From [Streptosporangium] indianense (GTDB lineage Bacteria; Actinomycetota; Actinomycetes; Streptomycetales; Streptomycetaceae): a DNA stretch of 58,855 nt. Under the pieces are notes generated by a model that was given only the letters and a program-made list of their open reading frames with translations, was not told the origin of the DNA and ran no database searches. The stretch covers positions 1 to 58,855 of the forward strand of contig NZ_JAKEIO010000037.1 in the NCBI RefSeq assembly GCF_021474405.1, written 5' to 3'. The stretch's first letter is position 1. Every line of letters starts with the position of its first letter. A program made the position numbers and the translations under genes. Below, piece by piece: positions 25,266-33,768 of the stretch.

Positions 25266-26183
25266 TCAGGACCGTTTCGCGCGGGCCCGCCGTACGGCCC
25301 GGGTGACCAGCGGCGGCAGCAGGTCCTTGGCGAGCCTGCGGGCCGCGGACGGGGCGGGCCGGGCCGGGCGCGCCGCACTCGACGCGGCCTCGGGAGCGGG
25401 GGCCGGCGCGGGCGCGGGCTCCTCGTAGTGCCGCGAGAGCGGGAAGGGCGGCGGCTTCATGCCCCGGGAACGGGTCCGGATCAGTCGGTGCCCGGCCGCC
25501 TCCTGCACGCTCAGCCCGACGTCCGTGCGCAGCCGTAGCATGGCGAGCAGTTCCTCCTGGAGCGGCTCGGGATCGCCCCAGGTCGCGTACATCTTCTGCG
25601 TGCTGAGGCAGATCGGGCGCAGGCCGCGGTTGAGGACCGCCTCCCAGGCGGCGACCGAGACACCCGGGGTGTGCTCGGACCGGAAGTCGTCCAGCACCAC
25701 GACGCCCTCGGGCAGCAGGATGTCGTGGGCCGCGCCGATGTCGCCGTACACGTGCTCGTACAGGTGCGAGGCGTCGATGTGGATGAAGCGGCAGGAGTCC
25801 GGGGAGACCTTCTCGTCCACCAGGGAACTGGGGCCGGTGATCACCGTCGGCAGGACGTCGTGGAAGGAGAGGTAGTTCCGCTCGAACGCCTGCTGGGTGA
25901 GCGAGGCGTACGACTGGGCCGACTCCGCCTGGTTGGCGTCGTCGGGGGCGTCACCCTCGAACAGGTCGCAGACCGTGAACCGCTCGCCGTCCTCGAGGTG
26001 GTGGCCGAGGAGGATCGCGCTCTTGCCCATGTAGACGCCGAGTTCCAGCAGGTCACCCTTTATGCCGGCCTTCGTCTGCTGCTCGAGGAACCAGGTGAAC
26101 AGCGTCTGGTCCAGGGCCGGGAACCAGCCCGGTACGTCGGCGAGTTCGCCGGGGTGCTTGTCGGTCACTTGTGCGTGGGTCAT
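25266..26183 (-). CDS. Class I SAM-dependent methyltransferase, glycan cluster
   Basis: 305 residues from the ATG at 26183, with AGAAGG upstream. KGDLLELGVYMGKSAILLGHHL is the SAM-binding loop; FTVCDLFEGD, CRFIHIDASHLYEHVYGDI and VVLDDF fit the Methyltransf_24/TylF-like fold. The C-terminal 60 residues are Ala/Pro/Arg-rich. Last of the minus-strand arm of the nonulosonic-acid cluster. It may O-methylate the polymer or a precursor; this is inferred from position only. Confidence 0.8.
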   Translation of the reverse strand: MTHAQVTDKHPGELADVPGWFPALDQTLFTWFLEQQTKAGIKGDLLELGVYMGKSAILLGHHLEDGERFTVCDLFEGDAPDDANQAESAQSYASLTQQAFERNYLSFHDVLPTVITGPSSLVDEKVSPDSCRFIHIDASHLYEHVYGDIGAAHDILLPEGVVVLDDFRSEHTPGVSVAAWEAVLNRGLRPICLSTQKMYATWGDPEPLQEELLAMLRLRTDVGLSVQEAAGHRLIRTRSRGMKPPPFPLSRHYEEPAPAPAPAPEAASSAARPARPAPSAARRLAKDLLPPLVTRAVRRARAKRS

Positions 26184-26247
26184 GAGACGAGCCTTCTCTC
26201 CGAGCATTGCCCCGATCGACGGCCGGTTGAACGCCCCGTGAACAGGG

Positions 26248-27402
26248 TCAGCGGGTCTTCGACAGGGCCGTCCGCAGCCGGGGCGTCAGCGGCTTCTCCA
26301 CATACTTGTGCAGCAGCCACGCCAGCAGCAGCATTGACGCCACCGTCAGCGCGAAGGTCACCCCTGAGGCCACCCCCAGACCGCGGTGCAGGGCCTGGAT
26401 CACCACCCAGCCGAGATGCTCGTGGACCAGGTAGAAGGGGTACGTCAGCGCGCCCGCGACCGTCAGCCACCGCCAGTTCACCCGGCCCAGCAGGCCCAGC
26501 GCGATCGCGGCGACCGCCACGAACCCCAGGGTGACGACGGCGATGATCCCGAACGACGAGCGGTAGGAGAAGGCCTCCGGGTCCGGGGCGTGCCACAGCG
26601 ACTGCACCGCGTAGTGCTGGCCTGTCAGCCAGCTGACGGCCACGATGCCCCAGCCGTGGACGTCCCGCCGGTCGCGGTGCACGAGGTAGAGGCCGACACC
26701 GCCGATGAAGAAGGGCGCGTACTCGGGCATCAGGACGATGTCGAGCAGCGGCATGTCCGCGTTCTCCGCGATCACCGCCGCCAGCATCCAGCCCGCGCAG
26801 AACATGATCACCCGGCGCCGGTTCGCCCCGGGCAGCACCACGCACAGGGCGAACAGGGCGTAGAAGCGGACCTCCGCCCACAGGGTCCAGCACACGCCGA
26901 GCACACGGTCGACGCCCAGCGGCATCTGCAGCATCGTCAGGTTCACCAGCGCGTCGCTCGGCGACACGGCCTGGTAGGCGACCACCGGCAGCGCGAAGAC
27001 ACCGGTCACCAGCAGCACCGCCGCCCAGTAGGCGGGCAGCAACCGGGAGGCCCGGGAGGCGAAGAACGACTGCAGGGGGCGGTCCCAGCCGCTCATGCAG
27101 ATCACGAACCCGCTGATCACGAAGAACACCTGGACGCCGAGGCAGCCGTAGGCGAACAGCGAGTGCAGGGTGGGGAACTGGTCCCGGGGCGAGGTCCCCC
27201 AGGCCCGGGCGACCTCACCGCCGCGCCCGCCGTAGTGGTACAGCGCCACCATCAGCGCGGCCACCAGCCGCAGCCCGTCCAGAGCGCGCAGCCGGCCGGC
27301 GGATTCCCCGGCGCGCCGGGGGACGGTCGTGGCGCCCGGTGGTTCGACCAGCACGGCGACGCCGGGCTGTGGCTTGCGGGTGCTGACGACCGTCTCGGTC
27401 AC
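26248..27402 (-). CDS. Acyltransferase 3 family membrane protein
   Basis: 384 residues with about ten membrane helices. Starts with LRALDGLRLVAALMVALYHYGG, the AT3 signature with the conserved His; GVQVFFVISGFVICMS and the arginine segment ASRLLPAYW follow. GTG at 27402 with GAGG upstream. Such proteins transfer acyl groups (often O-acetyl) to extracytoplasmic glycans. Sits 65 bp upstream of the methyltransferase in the glycan cluster, so it probably decorates the polymer. Confidence 0.9.
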   Translation of the reverse strand: MTETVVSTRKPQPGVAVLVEPPGATTVPRRAGESAGRLRALDGLRLVAALMVALYHYGGRGGEVARAWGTSPRDQFPTLHSLFAYGCLGVQVFFVISGFVICMSGWDRPLQSFFASRASRLLPAYWAAVLLVTGVFALPVVAYQAVSPSDALVNLTMLQMPLGVDRVLGVCWTLWAEVRFYALFALCVVLPGANRRRVIMFCAGWMLAAVIAENADMPLLDIVLMPEYAPFFIGGVGLYLVHRDRRDVHGWGIVAVSWLTGQHYAVQSLWHAPDPEAFSYRSSFGIIAVVTLGFVAVAAIALGLLGRVNWRWLTVAGALTYPFYLVHEHLGWVVIQALHRGLGVASGVTFALTVASMLLLAWLLHKYVEKPLTPRLRTALSKTR

Positions 27403-27582
27403 GCTGGAAACCTCTGTGTGGCTCGTGTGTCCTTTGCCTGAGCCGCCTGTGGGCGGACGCGCCTGTCACCCTAGGACGAGAGTTGACGGAATTACGTTCG
27501 ACGGCGACAGGCTTCGCCTGCCGGTCCCCATGGGTTCATCTGCATGTCGCCGGGGCGGGCCGGGCCGCCGGGCGCGACCGGC

Positions 27583-28914
27583 TCAGCGGCGCACCGCCTT
27601 GCGCAGGGCCCGGGCCCTGCGGACCACCCGGCGTGCCGTGGAGTTGCGCGGCAGGAACGCCAGCCGCTGAGGAATGCCCCCGGGCAGCCCGAGCGCGGTG
27701 AGGCGGCGCTTCTTGAAGTAGCGCCGGGTGCGCGGCCCGAGGTGCCGGGCGAGGAACTGCTCGGCCTGTGGGCGCAGATCCGGGTAGATCTGCGGCTGCA
27801 TGGTGAACCCGAGGGCCGTGACGAGCGCGGACAGCCGTGCGGCCGGCAGGACGTCACCGTCCTCGCCGCTCTCCAGGCCGGGCAGCAGCGCGTCCGCCAG
27901 GGCGGTCGGGACCCGGTTGCTGTTCTGGTACGGCGTCAGTCGCTCCAGCAGCAGCTCCGTTCCGATGCGCGCGACCGGCAGGTCGTAGAAGGCGGAGGCG
28001 GTGAACAGGGCCGTCGAGAAGCAGCCGACGACCAACGCGGGCCGGGCCCGGTCGAACAGCACCTCGGCGAGCACGGGCGTGTCCAGGACCGTGAGGTCCA
28101 CGCCGAGCTTCCCGGCCTCCGTCTCCAGGGCCCGGCTGTAGCGGGCGGGGGCGGGGGGGTGGGGCTTGAAGACGACCGTGCGGTGGCCGCGGGCGACGGC
28201 GCCCCGCATCATCCGCACGTGCAGATCCTCTTCCTCCTCGGGGGAGAGGATGTTCAGCGCCGAGAGGTACTGACCGAGCAGCAGCGCCGAGTCGCCGGGC
28301 AGCTCCGGCAGTTCGGGCACCGTCTCGGTGACCTCGCCGAGCACCTTCAGGAACGCGGGCGTCGGCACCAGGTGCGCCGGCACGCCGAACTCGGTGAGCA
28401 GCATCGGCGTGAGCCCCGGCACCAGATCCAGGTGCAGCAGCCGTCGCACCCGGGTGCCGACCAGCGGGTCGAGCTTGTTGCGGGTGGGGCCGTAGCTCAT
28501 CAGCCCGTCGGCGTAGACGTCGACCGGCGCGTCGGTGAACAGCTGGGCCACCGTCAGGGCGGGCGCCACCTGGATGGACTCCAGGACCAGGCTCACCCGG
28601 TCGTCGCCGAGCCCCCACAGCAGCCGCAGATAGCGCTCGAAGAGCGGGATGTCGTCGGCGCGCGGCGTCCAGGCCCCCGGGTGGAAGGGGCGGATGGCCT
28701 CGTTCCAGGACAGCACCTCGTCGAAGTGCTCGCGCAGCGGCGCGAACCCCGGCATCTCGTCGAGGGCCGGAGTGGTCTCCGGTGTCGCGGAGTTGTTGAA
28801 CACCAGCAGCACCCGGCGGTCCGGTTCCTCGAAGAGGTCGGAGTCGATCGCGGCCGCCAGGGTGGCGACGCCGTACAGCGTCGAGGCGCAGAAGATCTGA
28901 GTGGTCCCGGGCAT
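27583..28914 (-). CDS. Polysialyltransferase-like glycosyltransferase
   Basis: 443 residues. FCASTLYGVATLAAAI at the start, YADGLMSYGPTRNKLDP (a D-G motif), FKPHPPAP (the H-P motif) and VVGCFSTALF follow the motif order of bacterial polysialyl/sialyltransferases (GT52/GT38-like). Basic C-terminus (KKRRL, RRVVRRARALRKAVRR) suggests membrane association. Its start overlaps the stop of the upstream GT2 gene (TGATG). Likely adds or polymerises a CMP-activated nonulosonic acid. Confidence 0.82.
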   Translation of the reverse strand: MPGTTQIFCASTLYGVATLAAAIDSDLFEEPDRRVLLVFNNSATPETTPALDEMPGFAPLREHFDEVLSWNEAIRPFHPGAWTPRADDIPLFERYLRLLWGLGDDRVSLVLESIQVAPALTVAQLFTDAPVDVYADGLMSYGPTRNKLDPLVGTRVRRLLHLDLVPGLTPMLLTEFGVPAHLVPTPAFLKVLGEVTETVPELPELPGDSALLLGQYLSALNILSPEEEEDLHVRMMRGAVARGHRTVVFKPHPPAPARYSRALETEAGKLGVDLTVLDTPVLAEVLFDRARPALVVGCFSTALFTASAFYDLPVARIGTELLLERLTPYQNSNRVPTALADALLPGLESGEDGDVLPAARLSALVTALGFTMQPQIYPDLRPQAEQFLARHLGPRTRRYFKKRRLTALGLPGGIPQRLAFLPRNSTARRVVRRARALRKAVRR

Positions 28915-29900
28915 CAGGCGGCCGCTCCCGTCGTGGTCACCCGGCGCCGCAGCCGCCGCAGCTTGGACGAGCGGTCCATGTCCATGGCCTCCAGTGCGTC
29001 GGCGAGTGCGTCCTGCGGCATGCGCTTGATGGCCGCCGCGCTCATCGACCGCAGCCGCCTGGCCACGGCCGGTTCGAACCTGTCCTCGTGGGAGAGGTGG
29101 TGGGCGATGATCGCGCAGTAGGTGCGCACCGCCTTGGGCAGCAGCCGGTCGGCGTCGCGGTCCGCGGCCGTCTCCTCGATCACCTGGTCGAAGGCCCGGA
29201 TGAAGTCGAGCTGCCGGACGTCGCCGATCTGCGTCAGCGACGAGGCCACCCCGCGCCGGTAGAACACGCCCAGCAAGCTCACCACGGCGAACGACTCCGC
29301 CTCACGGTGCAGCTTCCAGATCCACGGCCGGTCCTCGGCCGTGCGCAGCCCGTGGGTGAAGTGGAGCACGCCCTTGTCGACGAGCCGGCGGTGGTACGCG
29401 CCGGCCCACGCGTAGGCGTAGTCCACGGAGGTGGAGCGGTGGGCGGGCAGGATCGCCTCCCGCGGGTCGAACGCCTCCCAGCGCCGCCCGACCGGGACCC
29501 GGTGCACGGAACGGGCGCGCGCGGTGGCCTGGACATGGTCGGTGCGCACGAAGTCGCACCCCAAGTCGTCCATCGCGGACACCAGTTCGGCGAGGTAGCC
29601 GGGGGCCAGCCAGTCGTCGCCGTCCAGGAACGTCAGGTACTCGCCCTGCGCCGCGTCCAGGCCGGTGTTGCGGGCGGTGGCGAGCCCGCCGTTCTGTTCG
29701 TGGCGGATGTACCGCACCTGGGCGACATCCGCCAGCTCCTCGGCCGCTCGTTCGAGAATGGCCGGAGTTTCGTCCTTCGAATGGTCGTCGACCAGGATGA
29801 ACTCGAAATCCCGGTCGGCGTTCAACCGAAGGCTTCTGAGGGTGTCCGGGGCATATTGCTGCACGTTGTAGAACGGCACGATCACGGAAAGCTTAGGCAC
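28914..29900 (-). CDS. GT2 family glycosyltransferase
   Basis: 328 residues from the GTG at 29900. KLSVIVPFYNVQQYAPDTLRSL, ILVDDHSKDET, NGGLATARNTGLDAAQGEYL and FLDGDDWLAPG are the GT-A fold and DxD motifs. A longer frame to 29984 adds an unrelated Ser/Pro-rich stretch. TAACGT lies 7 bp before the GTG, so the transcript may begin at or next to the start codon. Divergent from the plus-strand arm of the same cluster. Donor sugar unknown. Confidence 0.88.
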   Translation of the reverse strand: MPKLSVIVPFYNVQQYAPDTLRSLRLNADRDFEFILVDDHSKDETPAILERAAEELADVAQVRYIRHEQNGGLATARNTGLDAAQGEYLTFLDGDDWLAPGYLAELVSAMDDLGCDFVRTDHVQATARARSVHRVPVGRRWEAFDPREAILPAHRSTSVDYAYAWAGAYHRRLVDKGVLHFTHGLRTAEDRPWIWKLHREAESFAVVSLLGVFYRRGVASSLTQIGDVRQLDFIRAFDQVIEETAADRDADRLLPKAVRTYCAIIAHHLSHEDRFEPAVARRLRSMSAAAIKRMPQDALADALEAMDMDRSSKLRRLRRRVTTTGAAA

Positions 29901-30048
29901 CCGCAAAACGTTAGGAGCCCGCCCGGCAGCAGAAATTGACGATGAAGGTACACCGGGTGAACTCGATGTGTCAGAACGGTGCACCCCGTGTACTTCCCGC
30001 CTTCCAGCAGGCCAGTTCGGCTCTCAGTGGGCTGTTGTTAACTTTTCG

Positions 30049-30077
30049 TTGAGTCGCGGTTCCGCCATACCTAGGAT
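30049..30077 (+). promoter_or_regulatory. Sigma-70 type promoter of the plus-strand glycan arm
   Basis: TTGAGT (30049-30054), 17 bp, TAGGAT (30072-30077). Predicted start near 30084, 15 bases before the GTG at 30099; there is no ribosome binding site in this short leader. Confidence 0.65.
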
Positions 30078-30098
30078 TCGCTTCCTAGCGTCTTCGAC

Positions 30099-31469
30099 GT
30101 GCCAGTAAGTACACCGAAGCGCCCGCGAATCGCCGTCCTCGCGGACTCCGACACCCGCTGGAAATGGGGTGCGCTGACCGCGGACCGCATCGCCTCGGAA
30201 CCGTCCATGGAAGCCGCATCGCGCGACGCCGCGCAAGCCGGCCCCCTCCTCGACGGCTTCCTGCTGCGCGGGCGGGCCACGCCCACCCCGCGCCAGCTGA
30301 GGGAAGTGGGCGTGCGCGCCGACTCGCTGCGCGAGGTCACCGCCGTGGAGTTCCTGCGCGCCATGGCCGAGGGGTCCTACGACGTCGTGGTCCTCTCCCT
30401 GGTGGGCGGCGGTGTGCAGGCGATGCTGCACGGCCTGGCACGTGTCTGGGAGCACCGCGCGCGGCGGCCCGTCGTCGTCACCGGCTACGTCGGGGTCGTC
30501 TACGAGAAGCTCGCCGACGGCCTGCTGCTGCGGCACGGCGCGGACCTGGTCCTCGCCAACTCCCGCCAGGACGCGGACCGCTTCCGGGTCGTCTACGAGG
30601 GCGTGGGCGCCGACGCCTCCGCGGTGACGGAGGTCGCCCTGCCGTTCCTCGGCGGTGCGCCGTACGACGGTGAACACGACCCCACCGCGCAGCAGGGGCG
30701 CAGGCCCTACACGGTCGTCTTCGCCGCCCAGCCGTCCGTCCCGGACAGCCGCAAGGACCGTACGTACCTGCTGAACCGGCTGGTCCAGCACGCCCGCAGG
30801 CACCCCGAGCGCGAGGTGTTGCTGAAGCTGCGCTCCAGGCCGGGCGAACACACCACCCACATCGAGGAGTTGCCGTACCAGAAGCTGGTGCAGCGCCTCG
30901 ATCCGCCCGCCAACTTCCGCCTGGTGTACGGGAACATGGGCGAGGTCCTCGACCGGACCGACCTGCTGGTGACCGTCAGCTCCACCGCCGCACTGGAGTC
31001 GCTGCACCGCCGCATCCCGACCGTCGTGCTGACCGACCTCGGCATCCGCGAATCGCTCGGCAACCACCACTTCGTGGGCTCCGGCTGCCTCGCCTCCTGG
31101 GACCAGCTCGACGCAGGGCACCGGCCCGTGCCGGACGAGGAGTGGGTGTCCCGGCAGGGCGTCGCCGCCGACGGCTCCTACGACTCCGCCTTCGACGCGG
31201 CCCGAAAGCGCATCGCCGGGCTGCTCGACCGGCCCGGCGGCCTGCCCCCGCTGACCCCGTACTACACCCCCGTCACCGCGCCCGGCTACCTGCCCGGCAT
31301 CCTCGCCCGCCACCACCTCGGCCCGGACGGCACCCCGCTGCCCGGCGCGCCCGCCGCCGACAAGGACCCCGGACCGGTCCGGCAGATCGTGCGCCGGGCG
31401 GCGCGCGGCGCCTACCGGCACGGCGTGCAGCGCGTGGCGCCCGTCATCCGGCGGATGGGGGAGCTGTGA
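30099..31469 (+). CDS. Putative glycosyltransferase (DUF6716-like), glycan cluster
   Basis: 456 residues. RIAVLADSDTRWKWGALTADR at the start, then VVLSLVGGGVQAMLHGLARVW and VVTGYVGVVYEKLADGLLLRHGADLVLANS, and later VTVSSTAALESLHRRIPTVVLTDLGI, look like a two-domain GT-B-type transferase. Basic C-terminus (RQIVRRAARGAYRHGVQR). First gene of the plus-strand arm and 35 bp before the cytidylyltransferase, so it probably uses a CMP-sugar or primes the polymer. Confidence 0.75.
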   Translation: MPVSTPKRPRIAVLADSDTRWKWGALTADRIASEPSMEAASRDAAQAGPLLDGFLLRGRATPTPRQLREVGVRADSLREVTAVEFLRAMAEGSYDVVVLSLVGGGVQAMLHGLARVWEHRARRPVVVTGYVGVVYEKLADGLLLRHGADLVLANSRQDADRFRVVYEGVGADASAVTEVALPFLGGAPYDGEHDPTAQQGRRPYTVVFAAQPSVPDSRKDRTYLLNRLVQHARRHPEREVLLKLRSRPGEHTTHIEELPYQKLVQRLDPPANFRLVYGNMGEVLDRTDLLVTVSSTAALESLHRRIPTVVLTDLGIRESLGNHHFVGSGCLASWDQLDAGHRPVPDEEWVSRQGVAADGSYDSAFDAARKRIAGLLDRPGGLPPLTPYYTPVTAPGYLPGILARHHLGPDGTPLPGAPAADKDPGPVRQIVRRAARGAYRHGVQRVAPVIRRMGEL

Positions 31470-31504
31470 GCCGCCCCGAGACCCCTGCCCAAGGAGTAGA
31501 CCCC

Positions 31505-32770
31505 ATGTCCCACCCGGAAGCGGGCCAAGGCGCCTCGGTGCGCCGCGTGCTCGCGGTGATCCCCGCGCGCGGCGGCTCCAAGGGCGTGCCCGCGAAGAAC
31601 CTCCTGCCCGTCGGCGGCGTCCCGCTGGTGGCCCGGGCGGTGCGCGAGTGCCGCGCCACGCGGCTCGTCACGGACGTCGTCGTCTCCACCGACGACCAGG
31701 CCATCGCGGCCGCCGCCCGCGAGGCCGGCGCCGAGGTCGTGCTGCGGCCCGCCGCCATCGCCGGCGACACCGCCACCTCCGAGGCCGCCGTGCTGCACGC
31801 CATGGACGCCCACGAGGCCCTGCACGGGGCGCCGGTGGACGTGGTCCTGCTCGTGCAATGCACCAGCCCCTTCATCGTCCGCGAGGACATCGACGGGGTG
31901 GCGGGCGCGATCGCCGAGAACGGCGCCGACACCGCGGTGACCGTGGCGCCCTTCCACGGATTCGTCTGGCGGGACGCGGAGGACGAGATCGCGGCGGGCT
32001 CCGCCGCCGAGTCCGGCGCCGCCGTCGGCGGCGGCTACGGCGTCAACCACGACAAGTCCTTCCGGCCCCGCCGCCAGGACCGTCCCCAGGACCTGCTGGA
32101 GACCGGCGCCGCCTACGCCATGGAGGCGACCGGCTTCCGCAGGCACCGGCACCGCTTCTTCGGCCGCACCGAACTGGTCCGCACGGACCCCGCGCGCGTG
32201 CTGGAGATCGACGACCCGCACGACCTCGCCCGCGCCCGGGCCCTCGCGCCGCTCTTCGACGCGGACCGCCCCGGTGCCCTCCCGACCGCCGACGACGTCG
32301 ACGCGGTCGTCCTCGACTTCGACGGCACCCAGACCGACGACCGGGTGCTGGTCGACTCCGACGGACGGGAGTTCGTCTCCGTGCACCGCGGGGACGGACT
32401 CGGCATCGCAGCGCTGCGCAGAAGCGGCCTGAAGATGCTGATCCTGTCCACGGAACAGAACCCCGTGGTCGCCGCCCGGGCCCGGAAGCTCAAGCTCCCG
32501 GTGCTGCACGGCATCGACCGCAAGGACCTCGCCCTCAAGCAGTGGTGCGAGGAGCAGGGCATCGCGCCGGAGCGCGTGCTCTACGTCGGCAACGACGTCA
32601 ATGACCTCCCGTGCTTCGCCCTCGTGGGCTGGCCCGTGGCGGTCGCGAGCGCCCACGACGTCGTGCGCGGCGCCGCACGCGCGGTCACCACCGTCCCCGG
32701 CGGTGACGGCGCGATCCGGGAGATCGCCAGCTGGATTCTCGGCCCCTCTCTCGATTCCCTCACCAAGTAA
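31505..32770 (+). CDS. neuA: Acylneuraminate cytidylyltransferase fused to a HAD phosphatase domain
   Basis: 421 residues; ATG with AAGGAG upstream. Residues about 15-240 are a CMP-nonulosonate synthetase: VIPARGGSKGVPAKNLLPVGG (CTP loop), VVSTDDQAIA, LLVQCTSPF, GGYGVNHDKSFRPRRQD. From about 263 a KdsC-like HAD domain follows, with LDFDGTQTDD (catalytic Asp pair), ILSTEQNPVV, a Lys in HGIDRKDLALK and VGNDVNDLPCF. Vertebrate CMAS has a similar fusion. The HAD motifs look intact, so it may dephosphorylate the 9-phosphate sugar as well as activate it. Gene name by similarity. Confidence 0.9.
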   Translation: MSHPEAGQGASVRRVLAVIPARGGSKGVPAKNLLPVGGVPLVARAVRECRATRLVTDVVVSTDDQAIAAAAREAGAEVVLRPAAIAGDTATSEAAVLHAMDAHEALHGAPVDVVLLVQCTSPFIVREDIDGVAGAIAENGADTAVTVAPFHGFVWRDAEDEIAAGSAAESGAAVGGGYGVNHDKSFRPRRQDRPQDLLETGAAYAMEATGFRRHRHRFFGRTELVRTDPARVLEIDDPHDLARARALAPLFDADRPGALPTADDVDAVVLDFDGTQTDDRVLVDSDGREFVSVHRGDGLGIAALRRSGLKMLILSTEQNPVVAARARKLKLPVLHGIDRKDLALKQWCEEQGIAPERVLYVGNDVNDLPCFALVGWPVAVASAHDVVRGAARAVTTVPGGDGAIREIASWILGPSLDSLTK

Positions 32771-32783
32771 GGAACGCAACGCC

Positions 32784-33722
32784 ATGAGCAACAACTCCCG
32801 CATCCGCACCTTCGGCACCCGCGAGGCCGGCCCCGGCCGCCCCGTCTACGTCACCGGCGAGATCGGCATCAACCACAACGGCGACATCGAGAACGCCTTC
32901 AAGCTCATCGACGCCGCCGCCGAGGCCGGCTGCGACGCGGTCAAGTTCCAGAAGCGCACCCCGGAGATCTGCACCCCGCGCGACCAGTGGGACATCGAGC
33001 GCGACACCCCCTGGGGCCGGATGACGTACATCGACTACCGCCACCGCGTGGAGTTCGGCGAGGAGGAGTACGGCCAGATCGACGCCTACTGCAAGAAGAA
33101 GGGCATCGACTGGTTCGCCTCCCCGTGGGACACCGAGGCCGTCACCTTCCTGGAGAAGTTCGACGTCCCCGCCCACAAGGTCGCCTCCGCCTCCCTCACC
33201 GACGACGAGCTGCTGCGCGCGCTGCGAGCCACCGGCCGCACCATCATCCTCTCCACCGGCATGTCGACGCCGAAGCAGATCCGCCACGCCGTCGAGGTCC
33301 TGGGCAGCGACAACATCCTGCTCTGCCACGCCACCTCGACCTACCCGGCGAAGGCCGAGGAGCTCAACCTGCGCGTCATCAACACCCTGCAGGCCGAGTA
33401 CCCCAACGTCCCGATCGGCTACTCCGGCCACGAGACCGGCCTGCAGACCACGCTCGCCGCGGTCGCCCTCGGCGCCACCTTCGTCGAGCGCCACATCACC
33501 CTCGACCGCGCCATGTGGGGCTCGGACCAGGCCGCCTCCGTCGAGCCGCAGGGTCTGTCCCGCCTCGTCCGCGACATCCGCACCATCGAGGCCTCCCTCG
33601 GCGACGGCGTCAAGAAGGTCTACGAGTCCGAGCTCGGCCCGATGAAGAAGCTGCGCCGCGTGGCCGGCGTGGTCGCCGAGGCGGAGATCGCCACGGCCGC
33701 GGGCGAGCCGGTCGGCGTCTGA
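32784..33722 (+). CDS. neuB: Nonulosonic acid (NeuB/Kdn-type) synthase, no SAF domain
   Basis: 312 residues. Condenses PEP with a mannose-type sugar to a nine-carbon acid. VTGEIGINHNGDIENAFKLIDAAAEAGCDAVKFQKR, SPWDTEAVTFLEKFDVPAHKVAS, ILSTGMST, LCHATSTYPA, IGYSGHETGLQTTLAAVALGATFVERHITLDR and GSDQAASVEP are complete NeuB motifs. Typical NeuB has about 345 residues with a C-terminal antifreeze-like SAF domain; here the protein stops soon after SELGPMKKLRR, so that domain is missing. Starts 13 bp after the cytidylyltransferase gene. Confidence 0.93.
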   Translation: MSNNSRIRTFGTREAGPGRPVYVTGEIGINHNGDIENAFKLIDAAAEAGCDAVKFQKRTPEICTPRDQWDIERDTPWGRMTYIDYRHRVEFGEEEYGQIDAYCKKKGIDWFASPWDTEAVTFLEKFDVPAHKVASASLTDDELLRALRATGRTIILSTGMSTPKQIRHAVEVLGSDNILLCHATSTYPAKAEELNLRVINTLQAEYPNVPIGYSGHETGLQTTLAAVALGATFVERHITLDRAMWGSDQAASVEPQGLSRLVRDIRTIEASLGDGVKKVYESELGPMKKLRRVAGVVAEAEIATAAGEPVGV

Positions 33723-33768
33723 ACGCCCCACCCCCACAACCCCCTGACGACGGGACGGTCGTACGTCG

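Noticed and set aside
27403..27582. A small gene between the acyltransferase and polysialyltransferase-like genes or upstream of them
   Set aside because: Open frames here lack ribosome binding sites and typical codon use; the region is simply intergenic.
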